From assembly GCF_013401435.1 (NCBI RefSeq), contig NZ_JACBGN010000034.1:1-40389 (forward strand): a stretch of 40,389 bases of DNA. The letters are read 5' to 3'. The translations under genes were made by a program, and so were the position numbers. Positions 14,873-24,196 of this stretch are shown one piece after another; positions within the stretch are counted from its first letter, which is position 1; each line of letters opens with the position of its first letter. Below the pieces are notes generated by a model. The model made no database searches. It had not been told where the DNA came from and was given only the letters and a program-made list of their open reading frames with translations. The DNA is from Streptomyces sp. BR123 (GTDB taxonomy: Bacteria > Actinomycetota > Actinomycetes > Streptomycetales > Streptomycetaceae).

Positions 14873-15711
14873 TGGGCCAGAAGGTAAACCCGCACGGGTT
14901 CCGGCTCGGCATCACCACCGACTTCAAGTCGCGCTGGTACGCCGACAAGCTGTACAAGGACTACGTCAAGGAAGACGTCGCCATCCGTCGGATGATGACG
15001 TCCGGCATGGAGCGCGCCGGCATCTCGAAGGTTGAGATCGAGCGCACCCGTGACCGTGTGCGCGTGGACATCCACACCGCTCGTCCGGGCATCGTCATCG
15101 GCCGTCGTGGCGCCGAGGCCGACCGCATCCGCGGCGACCTGGAGAAGCTCACCGGCAAGCAGGTCCAGCTGAACATCCTCGAGGTCAAGAACCCCGAGCT
15201 CGACGCTCAGCTGGTTGCGCAGGCCGTGGCCGAGCAGCTCTCCTCCCGCGTCTCCTTCCGCCGTGCCATGCGCAAGAGCATGCAGGGCACCATGAAGGCC
15301 GGCGCCAAGGGCATCAAGATCCAGTGTGGTGGCCGTCTCGGCGGCGCCGAGATGTCCCGGTCCGAGTTCTACCGCGAGGGCCGTGTGCCGCTGCACACCC
15401 TGCGCGCGAACGTGGACTACGGCTTCTTCGAGGCCAAGACCACCTTCGGCCGCATCGGCGTGAAGGTCTGGATCTACAAGGGCGACGTCAAGAACATCGC
15501 CGAGGTTCGCGCCGAGAACGCTGCGGCCCGCGCGGGTAACCGCCCGGCCCGTGGTGCCGGCGCTGGCGACCGTCCCGCCGGCCGTGGTGGCCGCGGTGGC
15601 GAGCGCGGCGGCCGTGGTGGCCGCAAGCCGCAGCAGGCTGCCGCTGCCGAGGCCCCCAAGGCCGACGCCGCTGCCGCCGCTCCGGCCGAGAGCACCGGAA
15701 CGGAGGCCTGA
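14872..15711 (+). CDS. rpsC: 30S ribosomal protein S3 with RG-rich tail
   Basis: 279 residues, about 45 longer than Escherichia coli S3. The N-terminus [13 protein letters not shown], the KH domain with GRRG in [15 protein letters not shown], and the C-terminal [13 protein letters not shown] are typical; the protein lines the mRNA entry channel. The extra tail from about residue 225 is Arg-Gly-rich ([17 protein letters not shown]) and then Ala/Glu-rich, an actinobacterial kind of extension likely to bind RNA non-specifically. The ATG overlaps the rplV stop by one base. Confidence 0.98.
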   Translation: MGQKVNPHGFRLGITTDFKSRWYADKLYKDYVKEDVAIRRMMTSGMERAGISKVEIERTRDRVRVDIHTARPGIVIGRRGAEADRIRGDLEKLTGKQVQLNILEVKNPELDAQLVAQAVAEQLSSRVSFRRAMRKSMQGTMKAGAKGIKIQCGGRLGGAEMSRSEFYREGRVPLHTLRANVDYGFFEAKTTFGRIGVKVWIYKGDVKNIAEVRAENAAARAGNRPARGAGAGDRPAGRGGRGGERGGRGGRKPQQAAAAEAPKADAAAAAPAESTGTEA

Positions 15712-15716
15712 CCGAC

Positions 15717-16136
15717 ATGCTGATCCCCCGTAGGGTCAAGCACCGCAAGCAGCACCACCCCAAGCGCGGAGGCGTTTCCAAGGGTGGCACTGAGGTGGCA
15801 TTCGGCGAGTACGGCATCCAGGCGCTGACCCCGGCGTACGTGACCAACCGTCAGATCGAGTCCGCTCGTATCGCCATGACCCGCCACATCAAGCGTGGCG
15901 GCAAGGTCTGGATCAACATCTACCCGGACCGTCCGCTCACGAAGAAGCCTGCCGAGACCCGCATGGGTTCCGGTAAGGGTTCCCCGGAGTGGTGGATCGC
16001 GAACGTGCACCCGGGCCGGGTCATGTTCGAGCTGTCCTACCCGAACGAGAAGATTGCGCGTGAGGCTCTCACTCGTGCGGCCCACAAGCTGCCGATGAAG
16101 TGCCGGATCGTCAAGCGCGAGGCAGGTGAGTCGTGA
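15717..16136 (+). CDS. rplP: 50S ribosomal protein L16
   Basis: 139 residues. L16 contacts the A-site tRNA and the peptidyl-transferase centre. [18 protein letters not shown] at the start and [20 protein letters not shown] near residues 82-101 are diagnostic. It follows rpsC by 5 bases, with GGAGG inside the rpsC end. The stop overlaps the rpmC start. Confidence 0.98.
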   Translation: MLIPRRVKHRKQHHPKRGGVSKGGTEVAFGEYGIQALTPAYVTNRQIESARIAMTRHIKRGGKVWINIYPDRPLTKKPAETRMGSGKGSPEWWIANVHPGRVMFELSYPNEKIAREALTRAAHKLPMKCRIVKREAGES

Positions 16137-16360
16137 TGGCGGCCGGTACCAAGGCGTCGGAGCTGCGCGAGCTGGGCAACGAGGAGCTCGTTGCCAAGCT
16201 GCGCGAGGCCAAGGAAGAGCTGTTCAAGCTCCGCTTCCAGGCGGCGACCGGACAGCTCGAGAACAACGGCCGGCTCAAGGCCGTCCGCAAGGACATCGCC
16301 CGGATCTACACCCTGATGCACGAGCGTGAGCTCGGCATCGAGACGGTGGAGAACGCCTGA
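16136..16360 (+). CDS. rpmC: 50S ribosomal protein L29
   Basis: 74 residues with the L29 pattern [27 protein letters not shown] and IYTLMHERE. It sits beside L23 at the tunnel exit. ATG 16136 overlaps the rplP stop by one base and has AGGTGAG upstream; a GTG at 16133 would add one residue. Confidence 0.97.
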   Translation: MAAGTKASELRELGNEELVAKLREAKEELFKLRFQAATGQLENNGRLKAVRKDIARIYTLMHERELGIETVENA

Positions 16361-16641
16361 TGAGCGAGAAGAACGTGACTGAGAAGACCGAGCGCGGCTT
16401 CCGCAAGACCCGTGAGGGCCTGGTCGTCAGCGACAAGATGGACAAGACCGTCGTCGTCGCCGTTGAGGACCGCGTCAAGCACGCGCTGTACGGCAAGGTC
16501 ATCCGCCGTACGAACAAGCTCAAGGCTCACGACGAGCAGAACGCTGCCGGTGTCGGCGACCGTGTCCTGATCATGGAGACGCGTCCGCTGTCGGCGAGCA
16601 AGCGCTGGCGCATCGTCGAGATCCTCGAGAAGGCCAAGTAA
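16360..16641 (+). CDS. rpsQ: 30S ribosomal protein S17
   Basis: 93 residues with an OB-fold pattern: [22 protein letters not shown] and [21 protein letters not shown]. It is an early 16S rRNA binder. The start overlaps the rpmC stop (TGATG). It is the last gene of the S10 block and is followed by two strong hairpins. Confidence 0.98.
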   Translation: MSEKNVTEKTERGFRKTREGLVVSDKMDKTVVVAVEDRVKHALYGKVIRRTNKLKAHDEQNAAGVGDRVLIMETRPLSASKRWRIVEILEKAK

Positions 16642-16643
16642 TC

Positions 16644-16665
16644 ACCTGAAGGGTTTCCTTCAGGT
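16644..16665 (+). terminator. First hairpin between rpsQ and rplN
   Basis: ACCTGAAGG (16644-16652) pairs perfectly with CCTTCAGGT (16657-16665) around GTTT, starting two bases after the rpsQ stop and followed by TCGTT. It could be a partial terminator or an mRNA 3-prime stabiliser between S10 and spc genes. Confidence 0.65.
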
Positions 16666-16680
16666 TCGTTCCGCCAGGCT

Positions 16681-16715
16681 CGGCCGGGGCCGCCCGCTTG
16701 AGGGCGCCCCGGCCG
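16681..16715 (+). terminator. Second, larger hairpin between rpsQ and rplN
   Basis: CGGCCGGGG (16681-16689) pairs with CCCCGGCCG (16707-16715). After one bulged C, CGCCC (16691-16695) pairs with GGGCG (16702-16706) around GCTTGA. No U-run follows. The rplN binding site AGGAG begins 18 bases downstream. Confidence 0.65.
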
Positions 16716-16743
16716 GGAACCGGCAGACAAACAGGAGATAGAC

Positions 16744-17112
16744 GTGATCCAGCAGGAGTCGCGACTTCGCGTCGCCGACAACACTGGTGCCAAGGAGATC
16801 CTTTGCATCCGTGTTCTCGGTGGCTCGGGTCGCCGCTACGCGGGCATCGGTGACGTCATCGTCGCCACCGTCAAGGACGCGATCCCCGGTGGCAACGTGA
16901 AGAAGGGTGACGTCGTCAAGGCGGTCATCGTTCGCACCGTCAAGGAGCGCCGCCGCCAGGACGGCTCGTACATCCGCTTTGACGAGAACGCCGCCGTCAT
17001 TCTGAAGAACGACGGCGACCCTCGCGGCACCCGCATCTTCGGCCCGGTCGGCCGTGAGCTGCGCGAGAAGAAGTTCATGAAGATCATCTCGCTCGCGCCG
17101 GAGGTGCTGTAA
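16744..17112 (+). CDS. rplN: 50S ribosomal protein L14
   Basis: 122 residues, starting with GTG after AGGAG (6-base spacing). [27 protein letters not shown] and the C-terminal [28 protein letters not shown] (split) identify L14, which forms an inter-subunit bridge. It is the first gene of the spc block, about 100 bases after rpsQ. Confidence 0.98.
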   Translation: MIQQESRLRVADNTGAKEILCIRVLGGSGRRYAGIGDVIVATVKDAIPGGNVKKGDVVKAVIVRTVKERRRQDGSYIRFDENAAVILKNDGDPRGTRIFGPVGRELREKKFMKIISLAPEVL

Positions 17113-17114
17113 GC

Positions 17115-17426
17115 ATGAAGATCAAGAAGGGCGACCTGGTCCAGGTCATCACCGGTAAGGACAAGGGCAAGCAGGGCAAGGTCGTCGCGGCCTTCCCCGG
17201 CGAGAACCGCGTCCTGGTCGAGGGTGTCAACCGGGTCAAGAAGCACACCAAGGCTGGTCCGAACCAGGCCGGCGGCATCGTGATCACCGAGGCCCCCGTC
17301 CACGTTTCGAACGTCCAGCTGGTCGTGGAGAAGGACGGCAAGAAGGTCGTCACCCGCGTCGGTTACCGCTTCGACGACGAGGGCAACAAGATCCGCGTTG
17401 CCAAGCGCACGGGTGAGGACATCTGA
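17115..17426 (+). CDS. rplX: 50S ribosomal protein L24
   Basis: 103 residues with a KOW motif near the N-terminus ([20 protein letters not shown]). L24 is an assembly initiator of the 50S subunit. GGAGGTG overlaps the rplN end and serves the ATG, which comes 2 bases after the rplN stop. The stop overlaps rplE (TGATG). Confidence 0.97.
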   Translation: MKIKKGDLVQVITGKDKGKQGKVVAAFPGENRVLVEGVNRVKKHTKAGPNQAGGIVITEAPVHVSNVQLVVEKDGKKVVTRVGYRFDDEGNKIRVAKRTGEDI

Positions 17427-17977
17427 TGGCTACCACTCCGCGTCTGAAGACGAAGTACCGCGAGGAGATCGCGGGCAAGCTGCGTGAGGAGTTCTCGTAC
17501 GAGAACGTCATGCAGATCCCCGGCCTCGTCAAGATCGTCGTGAACATGGGTGTCGGCGACGCCGCCCGTGACTCGAAGCTGATCGACGGCGCCATTCGCG
17601 ACCTCACCACGATCACCGGTCAGAAGCCGGCCGTCACCAAGGCCCGCAAGTCCATCGCGCAGTTCAAGCTGCGCGAGGGTCAGCCGATCGGTGCGCACGT
17701 CACCCTCCGTGGCGACCGCATGTGGGAGTTCCTGGACCGCACCCTGTCGCTCGCGCTGCCGCGCATCCGCGACTTCCGCGGCCTGTCCCCGAAGCAGTTC
17801 GACGGCCGTGGCAACTACACCTTCGGTCTCACGGAGCAGGTCATGTTCCACGAGATCGACCAGGACAAGATCGACCGCGTCCGGGGTATGGACATCACCG
17901 TGGTGACCACGGCGACCAACGACGCTGAGGGCCGCGCGCTCCTCCGTCACCTCGGCTTCCCCTTCAAGGAGGCGTAA
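17426..17977 (+). CDS. rplE: 50S ribosomal protein L5
   Basis: 183 residues with [19 protein letters not shown] near residue 28, [20 protein letters not shown] and a C-terminal [21 protein letters not shown]5 binds 5S rRNA and contacts the P-site tRNA. It overlaps rplX by one base. Confidence 0.98.
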   Translation: MATTPRLKTKYREEIAGKLREEFSYENVMQIPGLVKIVVNMGVGDAARDSKLIDGAIRDLTTITGQKPAVTKARKSIAQFKLREGQPIGAHVTLRGDRMWEFLDRTLSLALPRIRDFRGLSPKQFDGRGNYTFGLTEQVMFHEIDQDKIDRVRGMDITVVTTATNDAEGRALLRHLGFPFKEA

Positions 17978-17982
17978 GCGAG

Positions 17983-18168
17983 ATGGCGAAGAAGGCTCTG
18001 ATCGCGAAGGCTGCCCGCAAGCCCAAGTTCGGTGTGCGTGCGTACACCCGCTGCCAGCGCTGCGGTCGTCCCCACTCCGTGTACCGCAAGTTCGGCCTGT
18101 GCCGCGTGTGCCTTCGTGAGATGGCTCACCGTGGCGAGCTGCCGGGCGTGACCAAGAGCTCCTGGTAA
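17983..18168 (+). CDS. rpsN: 30S ribosomal protein S14, zinc-binding type
   Basis: 61 residues, the short type Z form. It carries a zinc knuckle of two Cys pairs in [20 protein letters not shown]. Many actinobacteria also keep a longer zinc-free S14 elsewhere for zinc starvation; that copy is not in this window. The strong site AAGGAGG lies inside the rplE end. Confidence 0.97.
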   Translation: MAKKALIAKAARKPKFGVRAYTRCQRCGRPHSVYRKFGLCRVCLREMAHRGELPGVTKSSW

Positions 18169-18388
18169 ACCCCTCTGTCCTCGGACAGTTGGGATTGCCG
18201 GTAACTCTCGGTAAGCATCTGGGTCGGCGGAGGCCCCTCCCCCATGCCGTAGGCTAGTGGGGTTGGGCGTCCGCCGCCCGCACGACTTACTACGCCGTAG
18301 GTCCCCGCACCGCACCCGTCCCGTCTCAGTACGGGGAGAGGGATGGCGCATACAGGAAACCCCGGCGAGAGAGGCCGAAGGCCAATTC
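18169..18388 (+). other. Unusually long gap within the spc operon
   Basis: These 220 bases between rpsN and rpsH have no recognisable gene, whereas neighbouring spc genes are 0-45 bases apart. They contain a small stem TGTCC/GGACA just after rpsN, a GCCGTAGG direct repeat near 18246 and 18294, and -10-like TAGGCT and TAGTGG around 18252-18261 without a clear -35. An internal promoter is possible but unproven. The frame of rpsH is open backwards to about 18257 but without similarity. Confidence 0.4.
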
Positions 18389-18787
18389 ATGACCATGACT
18401 GACCCGATCGCAGACATGCTCACGCGTCTGCGGAACGCTAACTCGGCGTACCACGACTCCGTCGTGATGCCGCACAGCAAGATCAAGTCGCACATCGCGG
18501 AAATCCTCAAGCAGGAGGGTTTCATCACCGGCTGGAAGGTCGAGGACGCCGAGGTCGGCAAGAACCTCGTCCTCGAGCTGAAGTTCGGCCCGAACCGCGA
18601 GCGCTCGATCGCCGGCATCAAGCGAATCTCGAAGCCGGGTCTGCGTGTTTACGCGAAGTCCACCAACCTGCCGAAGGTCCTCGGCGGCCTGGGCGTGGCG
18701 ATCATCTCCACGTCCCACGGTCTCCTGACCGGCCAGCAGGCGCAGAAGAAGGGCGTGGGTGGGGAAGTCCTCGCCTACGTCTGGTAG
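18389..18787 (+). CDS. rpsH: 30S ribosomal protein S8
   Basis: 132 residues: [17 protein letters not shown] at the start, [20 protein letters not shown] mid-protein and the C-terminal [14 protein letters not shown]8 binds helix 21 of 16S rRNA and in Escherichia coli represses the spc operon. ATG 18389 has GAAGG 7 bases upstream. Initiation at the next in-frame ATG (18395) would lose two residues. Confidence 0.97.
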   Translation: MTMTDPIADMLTRLRNANSAYHDSVVMPHSKIKSHIAEILKQEGFITGWKVEDAEVGKNLVLELKFGPNRERSIAGIKRISKPGLRVYAKSTNLPKVLGGLGVAIISTSHGLLTGQQAQKKGVGGEVLAYVW

Positions 18788-18807
18788 TCGGGAACGGAGG
18801 AAAAGCT

Positions 18808-19347
18808 ATGTCTCGTATCGGCAAGCTCCCCATCCCGGTTCCCGCCGGCGTGGACGTCACCATCGATGGCCGCACGGTCGCGGTGAAGGGCCCCAAGGGT
18901 CTCCTCTCCCACACCGTTGCCGCCCCCATCGAGATCGTTAAGGGCGAGGACGGCGTTCTGAACGTCACCCGTCCGAACGACGAGCGTCAGAACAAGGCCC
19001 TCCACGGCCTGTCCCGCACGCTGGTGGCCAACATGATCACCGGTGTGACCCAGGGATACACCAAGGCGCTCGAGATCAGCGGTGTCGGTTACCGCGTTGC
19101 CGCGAAGGGCTCCGCCCTGGAGTTCCAGCTCGGCTACAGCCACCCGATCCTGGTGGAGGCGCCCGAGGGCATCTCCTTCAAGGTCGAGTCGCCGACCAAG
19201 TTCTCGGTCGAGGGCATCGACAAGCAGAAGGTCGGCGAGGTCGCCGCCAACATCCGCAAGCTGCGCAAGCCCGACCCGTACAAGGCCAAGGGCGTCAAGT
19301 ACGCGGGCGAGGTCATCCGCCGCAAGGTCGGAAAGGCTGGTAAGTAA
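18808..19347 (+). CDS. rplF: 50S ribosomal protein L6
   Basis: 179 residues with two L6 domains; the C-terminal [30 protein letters not shown] (split) is diagnostic, ending in [13 protein letters not shown]. It lies near the factor-binding centre of the 50S subunit. GGAGG (18797-18801) precedes the ATG by 6 bases. Confidence 0.98.
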   Translation: MSRIGKLPIPVPAGVDVTIDGRTVAVKGPKGLLSHTVAAPIEIVKGEDGVLNVTRPNDERQNKALHGLSRTLVANMITGVTQGYTKALEISGVGYRVAAKGSALEFQLGYSHPILVEAPEGISFKVESPTKFSVEGIDKQKVGEVAANIRKLRKPDPYKAKGVKYAGEVIRRKVGKAGK

Positions 19348-19351
19348 AGCC

Positions 19352-19735
19352 ATGGCATACGGTGTGAAGATCGCCAAGGGCGACGCTTACAAGCGCGCTG
19401 CGAAGGCGCGCCGCCACATCCGCATCCGCAAGAGCATCTCGGGTACGGCGGAGCGTCCGCGCCTCGTCGTGACCCGCTCGAACCGCGGTATCACCGCTCA
19501 GGTCATCGACGACCTCAAGGGTCACACCCTGGCGTCGGCGTCGCACCTGGACGCGTCGGTGCGCGGCGGCGAGGGTGACAAGTCCGCGCAGGCCAAGCAG
19601 GTCGGCGCCCTGGTCGCCGAGCGCGCCAAGGCCGCCGGTGTCGAGGCCGTCGTGTTCGACCGCGGTGGCAACAGGTACGCCGGGCGCATTGCCGCTCTGG
19701 CTGACGCCGCCCGCGAAGCCGGGCTGAAGTTCTAA
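19352..19735 (+). CDS. rplR: 50S ribosomal protein L18
   Basis: 127 residues; [28 protein letters not shown] and [22 protein letters not shown] are typical. It binds 5S rRNA with L5. ATG 19352 is four bases after the rplF stop and has only a weak binding site (GAAAGG region), so translation is probably coupled to rplF. Confidence 0.97.
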   Translation: MAYGVKIAKGDAYKRAAKARRHIRIRKSISGTAERPRLVVTRSNRGITAQVIDDLKGHTLASASHLDASVRGGEGDKSAQAKQVGALVAERAKAAGVEAVVFDRGGNRYAGRIAALADAAREAGLKF

Positions 19736-19780
19736 GCCCCGGTTCCGGGACTAACGGACGTAACAGAGAGAGGTAATCCA

Positions 19781-20383
19781 ATGGCTGGACCCCAGCGCCG
19801 CGGCAGCGGTGCCGGTGGCGGCGAGCGGCGGGACCGGAAGGGTCGCGACGGTGGCGCTGCCGCCGAGAAGACCGCCTACGTTGAGCGCGTTGTCGCGATC
19901 AACCGTGTCGCCAAGGTTGTGAAGGGTGGTCGTCGCTTCAGCTTCACCGCGCTGGTCGTGGTGGGCGACGGTGACGGCACCGTGGGTGTCGGTTACGGCA
20001 AGGCCAAGGAAGTTCCCGCGGCCATCGCCAAGGGTGTCGAGGAGGCGAAGAAGAACTTCTTCCGCGTCCCCCGCATCCAGGGCACCATCCCGCACCCGGT
20101 TCAGGGCGAGAAGGCCGCGGGCGTCGTCCTGCTGAAGCCTGCTTCCCCCGGTACCGGTGTTATCGCCGGTGGCCCGGTGCGCGCCGTTCTGGAGTGCGCC
20201 GGCGTTCACGACATCCTGTCGAAGTCGCTCGGCTCCGACAACGCGATCAACATCGTGCACGCGACCGTGGAGGCCCTGAAGGGCCTGCAGCGTCCCGAGG
20301 AGATCGCGGCCCGCCGCGGTCTGCCGCTCGAGGACGTCGCTCCCGCGGCTCTGCTTCGTGCGCGTGCAGGGGCGGGTGTGTGA
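19781..20383 (+). CDS. rpsE: 30S ribosomal protein S5
   Basis: 200 residues, longer than Escherichia coli S5. The extra N-terminal 30 residues are Gly/Arg-rich ([18 protein letters not shown]). The core has [40 protein letters not shown] and [15 protein letters not shown]5 helps decoding accuracy. GAGAGG lies upstream. The stop overlaps rpmD by one base. Confidence 0.98.
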   Translation: MAGPQRRGSGAGGGERRDRKGRDGGAAAEKTAYVERVVAINRVAKVVKGGRRFSFTALVVVGDGDGTVGVGYGKAKEVPAAIAKGVEEAKKNFFRVPRIQGTIPHPVQGEKAAGVVLLKPASPGTGVIAGGPVRAVLECAGVHDILSKSLGSDNAINIVHATVEALKGLQRPEEIAARRGLPLEDVAPAALLRARAGAGV

Positions 20384-20565
20384 TGGCTCGCCTCAAGATC
20401 ACGCAGACGAAGTCGTACATCGGCAGCAAGCAGAACCACCGCGACACCCTTCGTTCGCTCGGGCTGAAGCGCCTGAACGACGTGGTCGTCAAGGAGGACC
20501 GCCCCGAGTTCCGCGGCATGGTGCACACCGTCCGCCACCTCGTGACGGTTGAGGAGGTTGACTAA
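20383..20565 (+). CDS. rpmD: 50S ribosomal protein L30
   Basis: 60 residues, full length for bacterial L30: [20 protein letters not shown] and [22 protein letters not shown] shares one base with the rpsE stop (TGATG). rplO follows after 2 bases. Confidence 0.97.
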   Translation: MARLKITQTKSYIGSKQNHRDTLRSLGLKRLNDVVVKEDRPEFRGMVHTVRHLVTVEEVD

Positions 20566-20567
20566 TC

Positions 20568-21023
20568 ATGGCTGAGACCAGCCCGCTGAAGGCCCACAAC
20601 CTCCGTCCCGCCCCCGGCGCCAAGACCGCCAAGACCCGTGTCGGTCGTGGTGAGGCGTCGAAGGGTAAGACGGCCGGTCGTGGTACCAAGGGTACGAAGG
20701 CCCGTTACCAGGTTCCGCAGCGCTTCGAGGGTGGGCAGATGCCCCTCCACATGCGCCTGCCGAAGCTGAAGGGTTTCAAGAACCCGTTCCGCACCGAGTT
20801 CCAGGTCGTGAACCTGGACAAGCTGGCCGCGCTCTACCCGCAGGGTGGCGAGGTCACGGTGGCCGACCTGGTCGCCAAGGGTGCCGTTCGCAAGAACCAG
20901 CTCGTCAAGGTCCTGGGCCAGGGCGAGATCTCCGTGGCGCTGACGGTCTCGGTTGACGCCGTTTCCGCCTCCGCCAAGGAGAAGATTGCCGCCGCCGGCG
21001 GCTCCGTCACCGAGCTCGTCTAA
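20568..21023 (+). CDS. rplO: 50S ribosomal protein L15
   Basis: 151 residues. The Gly/Arg/Lys-rich N-terminal arm ([18 protein letters not shown]) and [18 protein letters not shown] identify L15. The binding site GAGGAGG lies in the rpmD end. It is the last ribosomal protein of the spc block and is followed by a terminator-like hairpin. Confidence 0.98.
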   Translation: MAETSPLKAHNLRPAPGAKTAKTRVGRGEASKGKTAGRGTKGTKARYQVPQRFEGGQMPLHMRLPKLKGFKNPFRTEFQVVNLDKLAALYPQGGEVTVADLVAKGAVRKNQLVKVLGQGEISVALTVSVDAVSASAKEKIAAAGGSVTELV

Positions 21024-21056
21024 GACGAACCCACGTGACAGATAGCTGAAAACCCG

Positions 21057-21090
21057 ACCGGGGATGCCTCACATATGGGGCATCCCCGGT
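21057..21090 (+). terminator. Terminator-like hairpin after rplO
   Basis: ACCGGGGATGCC (21057-21068) pairs perfectly with GGCATCCCCGGT (21079-21090) around a 10-base loop. TTGGTCGTT follows. It separates the ribosomal genes from secY, which lies 120 bases further on. Confidence 0.8.
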
Positions 21091-21120
21091 TGGTCGTTCC
21101 ACGGGGGGCGCAGTCGCCGG

Positions 21121-21126
21121 TAAGGT
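21121..21126 (+). promoter_or_regulatory. Candidate secY promoter -10 box
   Basis: TAAGGT matches the Streptomyces -10 consensus and lies between the rplO hairpin and secY. A start near 21133 would leave a leader of about 77 bases. The -35 (TTCCAC at 21097-21102) is poor. Confidence 0.35.
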
Positions 21127-21209
21127 GGCCTGCACCTTTGCTTGTACGTATTCGTCGAACCTCAGACCGTCACCTCTGACGCAGTAGCGCGGGGGTCGCA
21201 GGAGGCACC

Positions 21210-22523
21210 GTGCTCACCGCGTTCGCCCGGGCGTTCAAGACGCCCGACCTGCGCAAGAAGCTGCTCTTCACGCTCGGCATCATCGTGCTGTTCCGCCTCG
21301 GGTCCCACGTCCCGGTACCCGGCGTGAACTACAAGAACGTCCAGATCTGTGTCGACCAGGCCGGAAGCAGCAACGGCCTCTTCGGTCTCGTCAACATGTT
21401 CAGCGGCGGCGCACTGCTCCAGATCACGATCTTCGCGCTCGGGATCATGCCGTACATCACGGCGAGCATCATCCTGCAGCTGCTGACCGTGGTCATCCCG
21501 AAGCTGGAGACCCTCAAGAAGGAGGGCCAGTCCGGGACGGCGAAGATCACGCAGTACACGCGCTACCTGACGGTCGCGCTGGCCATCCTCCAGGGCACGG
21601 GTCTCGTCGCCACCGCCCGCACGGGCGCGCTGTTCCAGGGCTGCCCGGTCGCGAGCCAGATCGTCCCGGACCGGTCGATCTTCACCACCATCACCATGGT
21701 CGTCACGATGACCGCCGGCACCTGTGTCGTCATGTGGCTCGGTGAGCTGGTCACCGACCGCGGCATCGGCAACGGCATGTCGATCCTGATGTTCATCTCG
21801 ATCGCCGCCGGCTTCATCGGTGCTCTGTGGCAGATCAAGCTCCAGGGCAAGATCGCCGACGGCTGGGTCGAGTTCGGTGTCGTGATCCTGGTCGGCCTCG
21901 CGATGGTCGCGCTGGTGGTCTTCGTCGAGCAGGCCCAGCGCCGCATCCCGGTGCAGTACGCGAAGCGCATGATCGGCCGCCGCGCATACGGCGGTACGTC
22001 GACCTACATCCCGCTCAAGGTGAACCAGGCCGGTGTGATTCCGGTCATCTTCGCCTCGTCGCTGCTGTACATCCCGGCGCTGATCGTCCAGTTCAGCGGG
22101 TCCACCGCAGACTGGGCGATCTGGATCCAAAAGCACTTCGTCAAGGGTGACCACCCGTACTACATCGCGACGTACTTCCTCCTGATCGTCTTCTTCGCGT
22201 TCTTCTACGTGGCGATTTCGTTCAACCCCGAGGAAGTTGCAGACAACATGAAGAAGTATGGTGGGTTCATCCCGGGTATCCGCGCCGGTCGACCCACCGC
22301 CGAATACCTGAGCTACGTGCTCAACCGGATCACCTGGCCGGGGTCGCTGTACCTGGGTCTGATCGCTCTAGTGCCGACGATGGCGTTGGCCGGCTTCGGA
22401 GCGAACCAGAACTTCCCGTTCGGCGGGACGAGCATCCTCATCATCGTGGGTGTGGGTCTGGAAACCGTGAAGCAGATCGAGAGCCAGCTCCAGCAGCGCA
22501 ATTACGAAGGGTTCCTCCGCTGA
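21210..22523 (+). CDS. secY: Preprotein translocase channel subunit SecY
   Basis: 437 residues with ten membrane segments, forming the Sec channel with SecE and SecG. Typical segments are [24 protein letters not shown] at the start, [19 protein letters not shown] (plug and TM2 region), VRLGELVT-like [17 protein letters not shown] and the C-terminal [22 protein letters not shown] 21210 follows an ideal AGGAGG (21199-21204). The stop overlaps the adk start (TGATG). Confidence 0.98.
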   Translation: MLTAFARAFKTPDLRKKLLFTLGIIVLFRLGSHVPVPGVNYKNVQICVDQAGSSNGLFGLVNMFSGGALLQITIFALGIMPYITASIILQLLTVVIPKLETLKKEGQSGTAKITQYTRYLTVALAILQGTGLVATARTGALFQGCPVASQIVPDRSIFTTITMVVTMTAGTCVVMWLGELVTDRGIGNGMSILMFISIAAGFIGALWQIKLQGKIADGWVEFGVVILVGLAMVALVVFVEQAQRRIPVQYAKRMIGRRAYGGTSTYIPLKVNQAGVIPVIFASSLLYIPALIVQFSGSTADWAIWIQKHFVKGDHPYYIATYFLLIVFFAFFYVAISFNPEEVADNMKKYGGFIPGIRAGRPTAEYLSYVLNRITWPGSLYLGLIALVPTMALAGFGANQNFPFGGTSILIIVGVGLETVKQIESQLQQRNYEGFLR

Positions 22524-23170
22524 TGCGTATCGTCCTCGTCGGACCGCCCGGTGCGGGCAAGGGAACGCAGGCCGCGTTCCTTGCAAAGAACCTGTCGATC
22601 CCGCACATCTCCACGGGCGACCTGTTCCGGGCCAACATCAGCCAGAACACCGAGCTGGGCCGTCGCGCGAAGGCGTTCATGGACGCCGGTGAACTCGTCC
22701 CGGACGAGATCACCGTCGGCATGGCCAAGGACCGCATGGAGCAGCCGGACGCCGTGAACGGCTTCCTGCTGGACGGCTTCCCGCGCAACGTCTCGCAGGC
22801 CGAGGCGCTGGACGAGATGCTGCAGACCGCGGGCATGAAGCTCGACGCCGTCCTCGACCTGGAGGTCGAGGAGGACGAGGTCGTCAAGCGCATCGCCGGC
22901 CGCCGGATCTGCCGCAACAACTCCGCACACGTGTTCCACGTGGTGTACGCCGCCCCGAAGGCCGAAGGCGTCTGCGACGAGTGCGGCGGCGAGCTGTACC
23001 AGCGCGACGACGACTCCGAGGCCACGGTCCGGACCCGGCTGGAGGTCTACCACACGCAGACCGAGCCGATCATCGACTACTACAAGGCCCAGGGCCTGCT
23101 GGTGACGATCCCCGCCCTCGGCAAGGTCGAGGAAGTCACGCAGCGTGCGATGGACGCCCTGAAGAAGTAG
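22523..23170 (+). CDS. adk: Adenylate kinase
   Basis: 215 residues; interconverts ATP plus AMP with two ADP. The P-loop [10 protein letters not shown] is at residues 7-16, the AMP-binding [10 protein letters not shown] at 30-39, [10 protein letters not shown] at 80-89 and a long LID domain at about 125-165. The LID keeps Cys130, Cys151 and Cys154 of the usual four-cysteine zinc site, but position 133 is Asn, so the site is incomplete or uses another ligand. Coupled to secY by a one-base overlap. Confidence 0.98.
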   Translation: MRIVLVGPPGAGKGTQAAFLAKNLSIPHISTGDLFRANISQNTELGRRAKAFMDAGELVPDEITVGMAKDRMEQPDAVNGFLLDGFPRNVSQAEALDEMLQTAGMKLDAVLDLEVEEDEVVKRIAGRRICRNNSAHVFHVVYAAPKAEGVCDECGGELYQRDDDSEATVRTRLEVYHTQTEPIIDYYKAQGLLVTIPALGKVEEVTQRAMDALKK

Positions 23171-23184
23171 TACCCCTGCTGTGC

Positions 23185-23221
23185 GTACGGCCGCGGTGTC
23201 CCCGGGACACCGCGGCCGTAC
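23185..23221 (+). terminator. 16-bp perfect inverted repeat, adk-map gap
   Basis: GTACGGCCGCGGTGTC (23185-23200) pairs without mismatch with GACACCGCGGCCGTAC (23206-23221) around CCCGG. It lies 14 bases after the adk stop and looks like an intrinsic terminator with only TGTT downstream. map begins 39 bases later with no evident promoter of its own, so it may be leaky. Confidence 0.75.
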
Positions 23222-23260
23222 TGTTGAGAAGACCCGGTTCAAAAGGTGGAAGGCACGTTC

Positions 23261-24097
23261 ATGGTCCAGATCAAGACCCCCGAGCAGATCGCGAAGATGC
23301 GCGAGGCAGGGCTGGTCGTCGCCGCGATCCACGCGGCGACCCGTGAGGCGGCCGTTCCGGGCGCCACGACGCGGGATCTGGACATGGTCGCGCGCAAGGT
23401 GATCGCCGACGCCGGGGCCAAGTCGAACTTCCTGGGCTACGGCGGCTTCCCCGCGACCATCTGCACGTCGGTGAACGAGGTCGTCGTCCACGGCATCCCG
23501 GACGACAAGACGGTCCTGAAGGACGGCGACATCATCTCGATCGACGCCGGCGCGATCGTGGACGGCTGGCACGGCGACGCGGCCTTCACGGCCTTCGTGG
23601 GAAGCGGTCACGCTCCGGAGCTGCTGGAGCTCTCCCGGGTGACCGAGGAGTCGATGTGGGCCGGTATCGCCGCGATGAAGAACGGCAACCGCCTCGTGGA
23701 CATCTCGAAGGCCATCGAGGGCTACATCCGCCGCCAGCCGCGGCCCGGGACCGGCAAGTACGGGATCATCGAGGACTACGGCGGCCACGGCATCGGGTCC
23801 GAGATGCACATGGACCCGCACCTGCTGAACTACGTCTCCCGCAAGCGGGGCAAGGGCATCCGGCTGGTCCCGGGCGTCTGCCTGGCGATCGAGCCGATGG
23901 TCTCCCTCGGAACCGCCCGGACGGAGGTACTGGCCGACGACTGGACGGTCGTCACCACGGACTCCACCTGGTCCTCGCACTGGGAGCACTCCGTCGCCCT
24001 GACGGAGGACGGCCCCATCGTCCTGACCAGCCCGGACTGCGGCAAGGCGAAGCTGGCGGAGTACGGGGTCACCACGGCTCCGGACCCCCTCGGTTAA
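23261..24097 (+). CDS. map: Methionine aminopeptidase, type I
   Basis: 278 residues; removes initiator Met from nascent proteins. Metal ligands are visible in ISIDAGAIVDGWHGDAAF (two Asp), GGHGIGSEMH (His), AIEPMVSLG (Glu) and HWEHSVALTEDG (second Glu region). ATG 23261 is preceded by GGAAGG at a 7-base spacing; an in-frame GTG at 23246 overlaps that site and is less likely. It has the common place between adk and infA. Confidence 0.97.
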   Translation: MVQIKTPEQIAKMREAGLVVAAIHAATREAAVPGATTRDLDMVARKVIADAGAKSNFLGYGGFPATICTSVNEVVVHGIPDDKTVLKDGDIISIDAGAIVDGWHGDAAFTAFVGSGHAPELLELSRVTEESMWAGIAAMKNGNRLVDISKAIEGYIRRQPRPGTGKYGIIEDYGGHGIGSEMHMDPHLLNYVSRKRGKGIRLVPGVCLAIEPMVSLGTARTEVLADDWTVVTTDSTWSSHWEHSVALTEDGPIVLTSPDCGKAKLAEYGVTTAPDPLG

Positions 24098-24151
24098 TGA
24101 TCTAGACTCAGGGGCAAACTTTCCGGATTCGTCTTTCTGGGTGCCCTGACG

Positions 24152-24157
24152 TAGACT
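24152..24157 (+). promoter_or_regulatory. Candidate infA promoter -10 box
   Basis: TAGACT fits the HrdB -10 consensus. TTCGTC (24128-24133) is a weak -35 at 18 bases. Transcription would begin near 24164, right at the foot of the hairpin at 24165-24196. A second TAGACT occurs at 24103-24108. Confidence 0.45.
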
Positions 24158-24164
24158 GACTCGT

Positions 24165-24196
24165 CGGCTTACGTGCATTCGCATGTCCGTGAGCCG
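24165..24196 (+). promoter_or_regulatory. Leader hairpin upstream of infA
   Basis: CGGCTTACG (24165-24173) pairs with CGTGAGCCG-like bases 24188-24196 with one G-T wobble, enclosing a 14-base loop region with a further TGC/GCA. If the 24152 promoter is used, the transcript begins with this stem, which could stabilise the mRNA or regulate it. Confidence 0.45.

Noticed and set aside
23246..23260. GTG 23246 as the map start
   Set aside because: It overlaps the Shine-Dalgarno of ATG 23261, which matches the family N-terminus.
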